From: Aquimarina sp. MAR_2010_214
Lineage (GTDB): Bacteria > Bacteroidota > Bacteroidia > Flavobacteriales > Flavobacteriaceae
Assembly (NCBI RefSeq): GCF_002846555.1
Contig: NZ_PJMS01000001.1
Location: 2,480,001 to 2,544,000, forward strand
Direction: 5' to 3'
DNA length: 64,000 nucleotides
Position 1 is the first letter of the stretch, and each line of letters begins with the position of its first letter. Positions 46,931 to 56,435 of this stretch are shown here, in pieces. Under the pieces are notes generated by a model. That model made no database searches, was not told where the DNA came from, and was given only the letters and a program-made list of their open reading frames with translations. The translations under genes were made by a program, and so were the position numbers.

Positions 46931-48292
46931 ATGAATCGGATGAAATACATAAGAACGATTTGCATACTTGTTTTGTTGATTATAGGAAATCTGATGATTG
47001 CACAAAATAAAGAACCGACAGAAGAGGAGCGCTTAGCTTGGTTTAAAGATGCCAAGCTTGGTGTATTTATTCACTGGGGATATTATGGTGTAAATGGAAT
47101 AGCAGAGTCCTGGTCATTATATCATAAAAAAATCTCCTATGAAAAATATATGAAACAAGGTGATGGATTTACTGCTAAGGATTATGATCCGGTAAAATGG
47201 GCTAAACTGTTTAAAAAAATAGGAGCTAGGTATTCTGTGATGACTACCAAACACCACGATGGAGTATCGCTCTGGGATACCAAATACAGTACTCTAAATG
47301 TTAAAGAAAAAACACCTGCTAATAGAGATTTGATAAGGCCATATGTAGAAGCACTACGGAATGAAGGACTAAAAGTAGGATTATACTATTCTTTATGTGA
47401 TTGGTCTCATCCCGATTATGATGTAGTATTTCCCAGACCTGATACTAAAAATGATTATCCTCAACAAGGATTGAAAAATCTAACAAGGTGGGAACGGTTT
47501 GTTAGATTTTATAAAGGACAATTAAAAGAATTAAGTAATCGATATCAACCTGATTTATATTGGTTTGATGGAGATTGGGAAAAATCAAGTGAAGAATGGA
47601 GAGCACAATCTTTAAAAGATTCATTACTATCCTGGAATCCTAAAACTATTGTGAACTCTCGTTTAAAAACATACGGAGATTATAGTACTCCCGAACAAGG
47701 GATTCCTGTGGTGAGACCAAAAGGACCTTGGGAATTTTGTATGACCATGAATGATAACTGGGGGTATTTTCCTTCAGATACAAACTACAAACCATTTTCG
47801 CAGATTATAAGAACGTTTGTTGAAGTGATAGCCTCAGGAGGAAACTTACTGCTTAATATTGGAATGAAACCAGATGGAACAATCCCTAAAGAACAAGAAG
47901 AACGATTAGAAGTACTAGGAAGTTGGATTGATATACATAAAAAAGTTGTTTTTGATACCAAAGCAGGATTGCCATATGGCCATTTTTATGGCCCCACACT
48001 ACTAAGTAAGGATGCTACAAAATTGTATTTATGTCTGTTTGATGAACCTAAAAACTATATCTCTCTTAAAGGAATTCAGAATAAAATAAAATCAATTAAA
48101 GTAGTCGGAAAAGAGCAAGAACTTGCTTTTGTTCGAAACGGAGGAGCGTCTTGGAACAATATTCCGGGAATTGTAAGAATAGAAGTCCCTAAAAAAGAAA
48201 ATCTAAATACCTATGTAACTGTTTTAGAAGTAGAATTAGAAGGAGAATTGAAACTGTATAGAGGTCATGGGAATGCTGTAGAGTTGAATTAG
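46931..48292 (+). CDS. GH29 alpha-L-fucosidase
   Basis: This retaining alpha-L-fucosidase has 453 residues, with a signal peptide ending around LMIAQ (residue 25). Family landmarks are AWFKDAKLGVFIHWGYYGV, YSVMTTKHHDGVSLWDTKYS, GLYYSLCDWSHPDY, the nucleophile Asp213 in LYWFDGDWE, and NLLLNIGMKPDGTIP. A C-terminal beta-sandwich follows. Unlike most enzymes here it looks soluble and periplasmic, with no lipobox. Core alpha-1,6-fucose blocks glycosylasparaginase, so this enzyme logically precedes that step; alpha-1,3-linked core fucose of plants and invertebrates is another possible target. ATG at 46931 and ATG at 46940 are both plausible starts. Confidence 0.94.
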   Translation: MNRMKYIRTICILVLLIIGNLMIAQNKEPTEEERLAWFKDAKLGVFIHWGYYGVNGIAESWSLYHKKISYEKYMKQGDGFTAKDYDPVKWAKLFKKIGARYSVMTTKHHDGVSLWDTKYSTLNVKEKTPANRDLIRPYVEALRNEGLKVGLYYSLCDWSHPDYDVVFPRPDTKNDYPQQGLKNLTRWERFVRFYKGQLKELSNRYQPDLYWFDGDWEKSSEEWRAQSLKDSLLSWNPKTIVNSRLKTYGDYSTPEQGIPVVRPKGPWEFCMTMNDNWGYFPSDTNYKPFSQIIRTFVEVIASGGNLLLNIGMKPDGTIPKEQEERLEVLGSWIDIHKKVVFDTKAGLPYGHFYGPTLLSKDATKLYLCLFDEPKNYISLKGIQNKIKSIKVVGKEQELAFVRNGGASWNNIPGIVRIEVPKKENLNTYVTVLEVELEGELKLYRGHGNAVELN

Positions 48293-48335
48293 TAATGGAT
48301 AATATAGCAGATTAATACATAAAAAGAACTGAAAG

Positions 48336-50672
48336 ATGAAAGGTAAACTAATATGGAGTTGTCTGATAATGATATCAATACTATCCTGTAAAGAACAAAA
48401 TATAGAAAAGAAAGAACGTAAAGAAGCCGTTCTAACACAGAGTTTGGTAGATTATGTGAACCCATTAATGGGAACCGACTCAGCTTTTGACTTATCTAAT
48501 GGGAATACTTATCCTGCAATAGCAACTCCCTGGGCAATGAATTTCTGGACACCCATGACTTCAAAAATGGGAGATGGATGGACGTATAAGTATGATGAAA
48601 ACAAAATAAGAGGAATAAAGCAGACACACCAACCAAGTCCCTGGATCAACGATTATGCAGCATTTTCATTAATGGCAGTTACAGGAGATCTCAAGTATAA
48701 AGAAGATGAGCGAGCATCATGGTTCTCTCATAAAGCAGAAACCGTAAAGCCATATCATTATAAGGTGTATTTGGCAGATTATGATGTAGTTGTCGAAGTT
48801 GCTCCGACCGAAAGAGCAGCACATTTTAAATTTACTTTTCCTGAAAATGAACAATCATATATTATACTGGATGCTTTTTTTAAAGGCTCTATGGTAAAGA
48901 TTATCCCAGAAGAACGTAAGATAATTGGATACTGTAGAAATAATAGTGGAGGTGTTCCAGAGAATTTTCATAATTATTTTGTAGCCGAATTTGATAAAGA
49001 TTTTGAAGTTAATCATATCTGGGACGATGGCTGGAAATTGGCAGAAAACTCAAAAGAGAACGAAGGGGAGCATGTGGGAGCTATAATAGGTTTTAAAACT
49101 AAAAAAGGAGAAACAGTACATGTTAAAGTAGCATCATCTTTTATTAGTCCAGAACAAGCACAATTAAATTTGAACCGGGAAATAGGAAACGATACATTCC
49201 AACAAACTCAAATAAAGGCCAAAAAGGCTTGGGAAAAAGAGTTAAGTAGAATTAAGATAGAAGATGATAATTTAGATCATATCAAAACTTTTTATTCTTG
49301 TCTATATAGAGTATTGCTATTTCCTAGAAAATTCTATGAATTCAATGAAAAAAATGAGATAGTGCATTATAGTCCTTATAACGGGAAAGTGCTACCAGGG
49401 TATATGTTTACCGATAATGGATTTTGGGATACCTTTAGAGCGGTATTTCCTTTCTTCAATATGATGTATCCAGAATTGAATAGTCATATCATGGAAGGAT
49501 TAGCTAATACATATAAAGAATCGGGATGGCTTCCCGAATGGGCTAGCCCGGGACATAGGGATTGTATGATTGGCTCAAACTCAGCACCAATAATTGCAGA
49601 TGCATTTTTAAAAGGAATCCCTAACATAGATATAGAAACCTTATTCGAAGCAACCTTAAAAAATGCAACAACATCAGAAGGGCGTCCCTTATCCAATGGT
49701 AAGGAAATACGTTCTGTGGGAAGAGAAGGAATAACATATTATAATAAACTTGGATATGTTCCTTATGATGTGAACATCAATGAAAATGCAGCAAGAACAT
49801 TAGAATATGCATATGCCGATTTCACCATTGCTAAAATAGCAGAAAAACAAGGAAAAAAGGATATCGCAGAAACCTTCTATAAACGATCTAAGAACTACAA
49901 AAATTTATTTGACCCTACTACCAAACTGATGAGAGGAAAGAATAAAGATGGTAGTTTTCAATCTCCTTTTAATCCTTTAAAATGGGGGGATGCCTTTACC
50001 GAAGGTAATAGTTTGCATTATACCTGGTCTGTTTTTCATGACATAGAAGGTTTGATTCAGTTAATGGGCGGAAAATCAGAGTTCGAGAAGCAGCTGGATT
50101 ATGTGTTTAACATGCCTCCTGAATTCGATGCTTCTTACTATGGGTTTACAATTCATGAAATTCGAGAAATGCAAATTGTAAATATGGGAAACTATGCACA
50201 TGGTAATCAACCTATCCAGCATATGATTTACCTCTATAACTATGCTAATGCTGCGTACAAAACTCAGGAAAAAATACGTGAAGTATTAACTAAACTGTAT
50301 TCTGCAACACCAGATGGATACTGTGGAGATGAGGATAATGGTCAAACCTCTGCCTGGTATGTTTTTAGTGCATTAGGGTTTTATCCGGTTACTCCGGGAG
50401 TAAATCAATATGTAATAGGAAGTCCATTGTTTAAGAAAGCTACAATTGCATTAGAAAATGGAAATGAGTTTGTAATTAGTGCTCCAGAAAATAATAAAGA
50501 AAATTTCTACATCCAGTCTGCTTCATTAAACAGAGAAACATATCATAACAGCTATTTGGATTATGAAGTAATTCAGCAAGGAGGACGTTTAGATTTCAAA
50601 ATGGCTGATACTCCAAATATAGAATGGGCAAATTCAAAAGAAGAGGTGCCCTATTCTTTAAGTAAGGAGTAA
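48336..50672 (+). CDS. GH92 family lipoprotein, divergent active-site motifs (3 of 4)
   Basis: The 778-residue protein has a lipoprotein signal with Cys18 (ISILSCKEQN). The opening motif departs from the other copies (VNPLMGTDSAFDLSNGNTYPAIATPWAM), and WDTFRAVFPFF is kept. The acid motif is EGNSLHY (Glu556) where the others have EGNAWQ or ESNAWQ. HGNEPSHH is replaced by HGNQPIQH (622-629), and the base-region motif is GDEDNGQTSAW (Asp667). Catalytic Glu and Asp are retained, so it should be active, but the changed +1-side residues suggest a different linkage or aglycon from the first two GH92s. Fold and calcium dependence are assumed from the family. Confidence 0.9.
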   Translation: MKGKLIWSCLIMISILSCKEQNIEKKERKEAVLTQSLVDYVNPLMGTDSAFDLSNGNTYPAIATPWAMNFWTPMTSKMGDGWTYKYDENKIRGIKQTHQPSPWINDYAAFSLMAVTGDLKYKEDERASWFSHKAETVKPYHYKVYLADYDVVVEVAPTERAAHFKFTFPENEQSYIILDAFFKGSMVKIIPEERKIIGYCRNNSGGVPENFHNYFVAEFDKDFEVNHIWDDGWKLAENSKENEGEHVGAIIGFKTKKGETVHVKVASSFISPEQAQLNLNREIGNDTFQQTQIKAKKAWEKELSRIKIEDDNLDHIKTFYSCLYRVLLFPRKFYEFNEKNEIVHYSPYNGKVLPGYMFTDNGFWDTFRAVFPFFNMMYPELNSHIMEGLANTYKESGWLPEWASPGHRDCMIGSNSAPIIADAFLKGIPNIDIETLFEATLKNATTSEGRPLSNGKEIRSVGREGITYYNKLGYVPYDVNINENAARTLEYAYADFTIAKIAEKQGKKDIAETFYKRSKNYKNLFDPTTKLMRGKNKDGSFQSPFNPLKWGDAFTEGNSLHYTWSVFHDIEGLIQLMGGKSEFEKQLDYVFNMPPEFDASYYGFTIHEIREMQIVNMGNYAHGNQPIQHMIYLYNYANAAYKTQEKIREVLTKLYSATPDGYCGDEDNGQTSAWYVFSALGFYPVTPGVNQYVIGSPLFKKATIALENGNEFVISAPENNKENFYIQSASLNRETYHNSYLDYEVIQQGGRLDFKMADTPNIEWANSKEEVPYSLSKE

Positions 50673-50737
50673 TTTAATTTAGAAAAGATTTTCAATGTGT
50701 TTAACATTTCGAAAGGATTACATAAAAATTAGAGAGC

Positions 50738-53044
50738 ATGATCAGGGTTATTTTTAGAAAGACATATATTTTGAGAGCATGGATGATAACTGCCCTATTG
50801 TTTTTCTCTTGCCAAAAGGAAACTAAAGTAGAAAAAGTAAAAGAAAATAGTATTTCTGAAAAGCAGTCACTTGATATTACACAATATGTAAACCCGTTTA
50901 TCGGAACCTCAAACTTTGGGACAACTAACCCAGGACCAATAGCAGTAAGAGGGATGGCAAGTGTATCTCCATTTAATGTAGCAGGAAAACAAAATCTTCC
51001 TTTAGAAAAAGATAGTCGTTGGTTTTCTACACCTTATGTCCACGAGAATACTTTTTTAACAGGATTTAGTCATGTAAACCTTAGTGGAGTAGGATGCCCA
51101 GAACTAGGCGTGATTCTCGCAATGCCAACCACAGGAGCAGTCCAAACCGATCATTCTTTATATGGGAGCACTTATTCTAATGAAGTTGCACAAGTAGGCT
51201 ATTATTCCAACGTACTGGATAAATACAATATTAAAGTAGAAACAACAGCTACGACTAGAACAGGAGTGAGTAAATATACTTTTCCAAAGGGAGAATCTAA
51301 TATACTACTCAATTTGGGGTTAGGACTCACCAATGAACAAGGAGGGATGATCAAAATAGTGTCTTCAACAGAAATGGAAGGAATGCGTTATGTAGGATCA
51401 TTTTGTTATTATAAACCAGAAGAAGCATATCCTGTATATTTTGTAGCTCGATTTTCAAAACCTGCAGATGAATTTGGAGTATGGAAAAAAACAAAGAAAT
51501 ACAAGGGAGTTGAAGCACAGTGGATGGCGTACAATGGCAAAGAAAGAATAAAGAAAGGATATACAAAAGAGGTAGTAGGAGATAGTATTGGAGGATATAT
51601 GAAGTATCATTTTGAAGCCCCTACACAGGTAGAAATGAAAGTAGGAATCTCGTATGTAAGTATAGAGAATGCCAGAGAAAATTTAGAAAAAGAAACTTCG
51701 GATAAAACTTTTGATCAAATACGTGAAGAAACCAAGAGAAACTGGAATCAATACTTATCAAGAATTGAAGTAGAAGGAGGTAAAAAAGAGGATAAAATAA
51801 AATTCTATACTGCTCTATATCATACACTCATACACCCAAATACTTTGAATGATGTAAATGGAGAATACCCTAAAATGAAAACCAGAGAAACTTTACAAAC
51901 AAAAGGAACTCGATATACCGTTTTTTCACTTTGGGACACCTATAGGAACTTGCATCAATTAATGAGTTTGGTATATCCAAAACAACAATCAGATATGGTC
52001 AAGAGCATGTTGCAGATTTATGATGAAACAGGATGGTTACCCAAGTGGGAGTTAAATGCTACAGAAACAACAACTATGGTTGGAGATCCAGCAGGAATTA
52101 TTATTGCAGATACGTACTTAAGAGGAATTAAAGATTTTGACATAGAAAAAGCATATCAAGCCATGCTCAAAAGTGGAGATCAATTAGATGATAACCCACT
52201 ACGACCTGGAATTAAGGATTACATAGAGAAAGGATATCTCACCACAAAAACTACCAGTAGTGGATCGGTATCTACTACACAAGAATATAATATTACAGAT
52301 TTTTCTATAGCGCAACTAGCTAAAGAACTGGGTAAAGAAGAAGATTATTTACGTTTTTCAAAACGATCATTAACATATAGAAAGCTTTTTGATAAAGAAT
52401 TTAATTTGTTACGACCTAAAAATGATAATGGAACCTGGTTATCTCCTTATAATCCTGATACAGGAGCTAATTTTGTAAAAAATCTTGGGTTTATAGAAGG
52501 AAATGCCTGGCAATACACCTTTATGGTTCCACATGATATTTCGGGATTAAAAAAACTCATGGGAGGTGATCAACCATTTTTAGAACAATTACAAAAAGTT
52601 TTTGACAATAAGCAATATGATATGGCTAATGAGCCTGATATAGCGTACCCTTTTTTGTTTAATTATATAAAAGGAGAAGAATGGAGAACACAAAAAACAG
52701 TCAATGAACTCCTGAGAACTTATTATAAGAATACTCCGGATGGGTTACCAGGAAATGATGACACAGGTACCATGTCTGCCTGGGCTATATTCTCGATGAT
52801 GGGGATATACCCAGTTTCACCAGCCCAACCCATATATACATTTTGTACTCCAAAATTTGAAAAAATTACGATTCATTTAGATAAAAAATATTATAAAAAT
52901 GATAAGATCGTAATTACCTCTTCTATTTCTGATGGAGAAGCTTTTATTAATACGGTTTTAGTAAATGAAAAAGAGCATCAGAGTTATTTTATCTCACATC
53001 AGGAATTAACCAAAACGGGAAAGTTGCAATTCATTTTGAAATAA
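50738..53044 (+). CDS. GH92 alpha-mannosidase lipoprotein (4 of 4)
   Basis: The 768-residue protein has a long lipoprotein signal with Cys25 (LLFFSCQKET). It opens with VNPFIGTSNFGTTNPGPIAVRGMASVSPFN, a subgroup distinct from the other three. It has SLWDTYRNLHQL, EGNAWQYTFMVPHD (Glu587), ANEPDIAY (630-637) in place of HGNEPSHH, and GNDDTGTMSAW (Asp675). The catalytic acid and Asp are present. The ANEPDIAY variant implies a third type of +1 subsite in this locus. It is the last enzyme before a 265-bp gap with a hairpin and the susC leader, so it probably ends the first transcription unit. Confidence 0.92.
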   Translation: MIRVIFRKTYILRAWMITALLFFSCQKETKVEKVKENSISEKQSLDITQYVNPFIGTSNFGTTNPGPIAVRGMASVSPFNVAGKQNLPLEKDSRWFSTPYVHENTFLTGFSHVNLSGVGCPELGVILAMPTTGAVQTDHSLYGSTYSNEVAQVGYYSNVLDKYNIKVETTATTRTGVSKYTFPKGESNILLNLGLGLTNEQGGMIKIVSSTEMEGMRYVGSFCYYKPEEAYPVYFVARFSKPADEFGVWKKTKKYKGVEAQWMAYNGKERIKKGYTKEVVGDSIGGYMKYHFEAPTQVEMKVGISYVSIENARENLEKETSDKTFDQIREETKRNWNQYLSRIEVEGGKKEDKIKFYTALYHTLIHPNTLNDVNGEYPKMKTRETLQTKGTRYTVFSLWDTYRNLHQLMSLVYPKQQSDMVKSMLQIYDETGWLPKWELNATETTTMVGDPAGIIIADTYLRGIKDFDIEKAYQAMLKSGDQLDDNPLRPGIKDYIEKGYLTTKTTSSGSVSTTQEYNITDFSIAQLAKELGKEEDYLRFSKRSLTYRKLFDKEFNLLRPKNDNGTWLSPYNPDTGANFVKNLGFIEGNAWQYTFMVPHDISGLKKLMGGDQPFLEQLQKVFDNKQYDMANEPDIAYPFLFNYIKGEEWRTQKTVNELLRTYYKNTPDGLPGNDDTGTMSAWAIFSMMGIYPVSPAQPIYTFCTPKFEKITIHLDKKYYKNDKIVITSSISDGEAFINTVLVNEKEHQSYFISHQELTKTGKLQFILK

Positions 53045-53070
53045 ATAAGATAAGTCAACTTGGTTTTGTT

Positions 53071-53108
53071 TTTCTATGCTTGGATAATGATCATATCAAA
53101 CATAGAAA
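53071..53108 (+). terminator. Possible terminator or attenuator hairpin before susC
   Basis: TTTCTATG pairs with CATAGAAA (8 bp) around a 22-nt loop that can itself fold through GATA/TATC. It lies 27 bp after the last GH92 stop. No clear T-run follows, so termination would be weak. Confidence 0.4.
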
Positions 53109-53260
53109 TGACTACATAGAAAACTATAATATGAAAACGGTATGATTTGAAAACGGTTGATTTGTCAATATCTACAAAATTTTATGAATCAATTAGATGT
53201 TATTTAACCTTTTTGAGTTGTCATTGATCGAAAAATTTATATAAAAAATTAGCATTAGAG

Positions 53261-53269
53261 TAACATTTG
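53261..53269 (+). promoter_or_regulatory. Weak -7-like element upstream of susC
   Basis: TAACATTTG resembles TAnnTTTG with one extra spacer base, 40 bp before the susC start codon. The same relaxed form occurs before the first GH92. A matching -33 TTG is not visible. The 265-bp gap makes a separate susCD promoter likely even if this element is wrong. Confidence 0.25.
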
Positions 53270-53309
53270 TACTGTCGATATTGAAATAAATTAACTAAAA
53301 AAAGATAGT

Positions 53310-56300
53310 ATGGTTAGTAAATTACTGATTTTTTTAACATTTGTGTTGTGTTTGTTTAGTAGTGTAACATTAGCGCAAAATAAAAAAACCGTTTCTGGTA
53401 TTGTAACGGGTGAAGACGGGATGCCTTTGGTTGGAGTGAATGTGATTGAAAAAGGAACATCTAATGGAACATCTACAGATTTTGATGGTAATTATACTGT
53501 TGAAGTTTCTGATTTATCAGGTATTTTGATATTTTCTTCTCTTGGATTTGAAGAAAAAGAAATATCAATAAATGGACAATCTGAAATTAAAGTATCATTA
53601 ATTGAAGATACTGAACAATTAGGAGAAGTCGTTGTTACGGCTTTGGGAATTAAAAGAGCGAGAAAATCTTTAGGATATTCTGTGCAAGAAGTAAAAGGGA
53701 CTACTGTATTAGAAGCAAGAGAGAATAATTTGGCGAACTCAATTTCTGGTAAAGTAGCCGGACTTCAAATTGTAAGAGGAAGTAATGGTCCAGCGGGTTC
53801 TTCAAAAATTGTATTAAGAGGAAATAATTCTCTTACAGGAGATAATCAACCATTAATTGTGATTGATGGAATACCAATGAACAATTTTACAGGAGCTACC
53901 GAGAATGATTTTTTTAACCCTTCACAGGATTTAGGAAATGGTTTAGGAGATTTAAACCCAGAAGATATAGAGAGTGTTTCTGTGTTAAAAGGAGGAGCTG
54001 CTGCAGCGTTGTACGGCTCACGTGCTGGAAATGGAGTGATATTGATTACAACAAAGACAGGAAAAACAAGGGAAGGACTAGGGATAACATTTTCTGCAAC
54101 TACGGGGTTTCAAAGTATATTCTTAAAACCAGAGATTCAAAATTCTTACGGACAAGGAACAAATGGAGTTTTTGAAGACCAATCGGTATCAAGTTGGGGG
54201 CCAAAAATTGAAGGACAGTCAGTAGAGGATTGGGAAGGAAAACAGGTTGCGTTACAGGCTTATGATAATTTAGATCATTATTATAACGGAGGATTTAATC
54301 AGACATATAGTATATCATTTCAACAGCAAGTTAATGATGCTACATCAGTTTATTCTTCAGTAAACTTTTTAAATGATGATAGTAATATACCGGGAGCTAC
54401 TCTAGAAAGACTAAATTTATTAACAAGAGCAGTATCAAAATTTGGTAAAAAAGATAATTGGACTACAGATGTAAAAGTACAATATACCAACTTAAAAGCT
54501 GAAAACAGACCATTAAATGGAGCAAATATTAGTAATCCCTATCGTACGGTAGCACTGTTACCAAGATCATTGAATATTGCAGAATTTGAAATGCATACAG
54601 ATCCATCGAATAATATGAGATGGTATTTGGATACGAATGCAGTAAATCCATATTGGTCAATAGAAAAGAATTTAAGCGAAGATTCGAGAGATCGCTTTTT
54701 ATTAAATGGTTCATTAAAATATGAAATGACCGACTGGTTAAGTGCTGAAATTAAAGCAGGTGCCGATTTGTATACTACTAACACAGAATCTAAATTGTAT
54801 TCTGGTAGCCCTCTTTCTAATACTGGGAGGTATTCTTTAGGAAAAAATACATTTATAGAGAAAAATTATAGTGCTTTACTTACTGCTTCAAAGAATAATA
54901 TCATTGGAGAGTTTGGAGGTGTATTGACTTTAGGAGGAAATTTAATGTCCAATAGAGCTAGTGGACTAAGTTCAAATTCTGGAGATCTTGAAGTTCCAAA
55001 TTTATTTTCATTAAATAACGGAATAAATAATGCGACTATAGAGCAAATTTTTAGTGAAAAAAAGATTAATTCTCTATACGGTTCATTACAGTTAAACTAT
55101 GGAGGTTATTTCTTTATAGAAGCTACTGGACGTAACGATTGGTCTTCTACATTAAGTAAAGCCAATCGATCATTTTTCTATCCATCTATCAGTACTTCTT
55201 TAGTGTTTACAGAAATGTTTAATGAATTGCCAGAGTGGTTGAATTTTAGTAAAATTAGAGCTTCATATGCTTCAGTAGGAAATGATCTGGATGCATATAA
55301 ACTCTACAATTTTTATACAATAGGAAGTGATCCTAATAATAATACAACAGCTACTAGTGGTGATGTTTTGTTTAATTCTGATGTGAAAAATGAATTGATT
55401 AAATCATTAGAAGTTGGTTTTGAAGGACGATTTTTTAATAGCCGTTTAGCTATTGATTTTGCATGGTATAAATCTAATGCTACTAATCAACTAATAGAAC
55501 TTCCTTTAGACCCATTAAGTGGTTTTAATTCTGAAATAATTAATGCAGGTGATATACAAAATGAAGGGTATGAATTAGGGATAAGTGGAAAAATACTTGA
55601 TAACTTGAAAGAGTTTTCGTGGGACGTAAATCTTAATTATTCAACCAATAAAAATACAATACTCGAACTTACAGATGAAGTTACAAAATATCGTTTGGGA
55701 GGATTTGATAATTTATCAATCTTGGCATTTAGAGGAGGGAATTATGGAGAAATATGGGGGACCAAATATAGAAGAGTAGAAGACCCATCTGATGCAAATT
55801 TTGGTAAAATTATTGTTGATGGAGATGGATTGCCTTTGGCAACTGAGGAGAGCTTCAATTTGGGAAATCAACAACCAGATGCTATGATTGGATTTTCTAA
55901 CACATTTACTTATAAAAATATATCCCTTGGGTTTTTGATAGATGCTCGTTTAGGAGGAGAAATTTTTTCAGGAACAAATCTAGCATTACAAGAAATCGGT
56001 AATGCATCTGCAACGGTAGTAAATGGAGGGAGAGAAGATATTTTGGTTGATGGAGTAGTAGATGATGGTAGTGGCAATTTCACAACAAATACAGTAGCTG
56101 TTTCTCCTGAGAATTACTGGACAGCAATTACAGGTAGATCTGGTAATTTAGGGATAAATGAAGCTAATATTTATGATGCTACAAACATTAGATTAAGAAA
56201 TGTAAACTTAAGCTATTCTCTTCCATCTAAATGGTTAGAAAAAATAGAAATTCAAAAGATGACATTAGGAATTTCAGCTAATAATGTTTGGATGATTAAA

Positions 56301-56423
56301 AGTCATTTAAACGGAGTTGATCCAGAATCGGTTTATGCTACTTCAACTAATGCTACAGGTTTTGAAAGCCTTTCATCTCCAACAACACGTAGTATAATTT
56401 TGAATGTATCAGTAAGTTTTTAA
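53310..56423 (+). CDS. SusC/RagA-family TonB-linked outer membrane transporter
   Basis: The 1037-residue importer has a signal peptide (to TLAQ, ~22) and a carboxypeptidase-regulatory-like domain (~27-105, VSGIVTGEDGMPLVGVNVIEKGTSNG). The SusC-type TonB box region EVVVTALGIKRARKSLGYSVQEV is followed by a plug with LANSISGKVAGLQIV, GSSKIVLRGNNSL and VSVLKGGAAAALYGSRAGNGVILITTK, and a large barrel ending SVSF. With the SusD-like lipoprotein 12 bp downstream it forms the glycan-capture complex that brings oligosaccharides or glycopeptides into the periplasm. Placement after the enzymes and behind a 265-bp leader suggests separate control. Confidence 0.96.
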   Translation: MVSKLLIFLTFVLCLFSSVTLAQNKKTVSGIVTGEDGMPLVGVNVIEKGTSNGTSTDFDGNYTVEVSDLSGILIFSSLGFEEKEISINGQSEIKVSLIEDTEQLGEVVVTALGIKRARKSLGYSVQEVKGTTVLEARENNLANSISGKVAGLQIVRGSNGPAGSSKIVLRGNNSLTGDNQPLIVIDGIPMNNFTGATENDFFNPSQDLGNGLGDLNPEDIESVSVLKGGAAAALYGSRAGNGVILITTKTGKTREGLGITFSATTGFQSIFLKPEIQNSYGQGTNGVFEDQSVSSWGPKIEGQSVEDWEGKQVALQAYDNLDHYYNGGFNQTYSISFQQQVNDATSVYSSVNFLNDDSNIPGATLERLNLLTRAVSKFGKKDNWTTDVKVQYTNLKAENRPLNGANISNPYRTVALLPRSLNIAEFEMHTDPSNNMRWYLDTNAVNPYWSIEKNLSEDSRDRFLLNGSLKYEMTDWLSAEIKAGADLYTTNTESKLYSGSPLSNTGRYSLGKNTFIEKNYSALLTASKNNIIGEFGGVLTLGGNLMSNRASGLSSNSGDLEVPNLFSLNNGINNATIEQIFSEKKINSLYGSLQLNYGGYFFIEATGRNDWSSTLSKANRSFFYPSISTSLVFTEMFNELPEWLNFSKIRASYASVGNDLDAYKLYNFYTIGSDPNNNTTATSGDVLFNSDVKNELIKSLEVGFEGRFFNSRLAIDFAWYKSNATNQLIELPLDPLSGFNSEIINAGDIQNEGYELGISGKILDNLKEFSWDVNLNYSTNKNTILELTDEVTKYRLGGFDNLSILAFRGGNYGEIWGTKYRRVEDPSDANFGKIIVDGDGLPLATEESFNLGNQQPDAMIGFSNTFTYKNISLGFLIDARLGGEIFSGTNLALQEIGNASATVVNGGREDILVDGVVDDGSGNFTTNTVAVSPENYWTAITGRSGNLGINEANIYDATNIRLRNVNLSYSLPSKWLEKIEIQKMTLGISANNVWMIKSHLNGVDPESVYATSTNATGFESLSSPTTRSIILNVSVSF

Positions 56424-56435
56424 AAAATTAAAAAG

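Noticed and set aside
53045..53309. Small gene or ncRNA in the susC leader
   Set aside because: No open frame and no known RNA fold beyond one hairpin; evidence is too thin.
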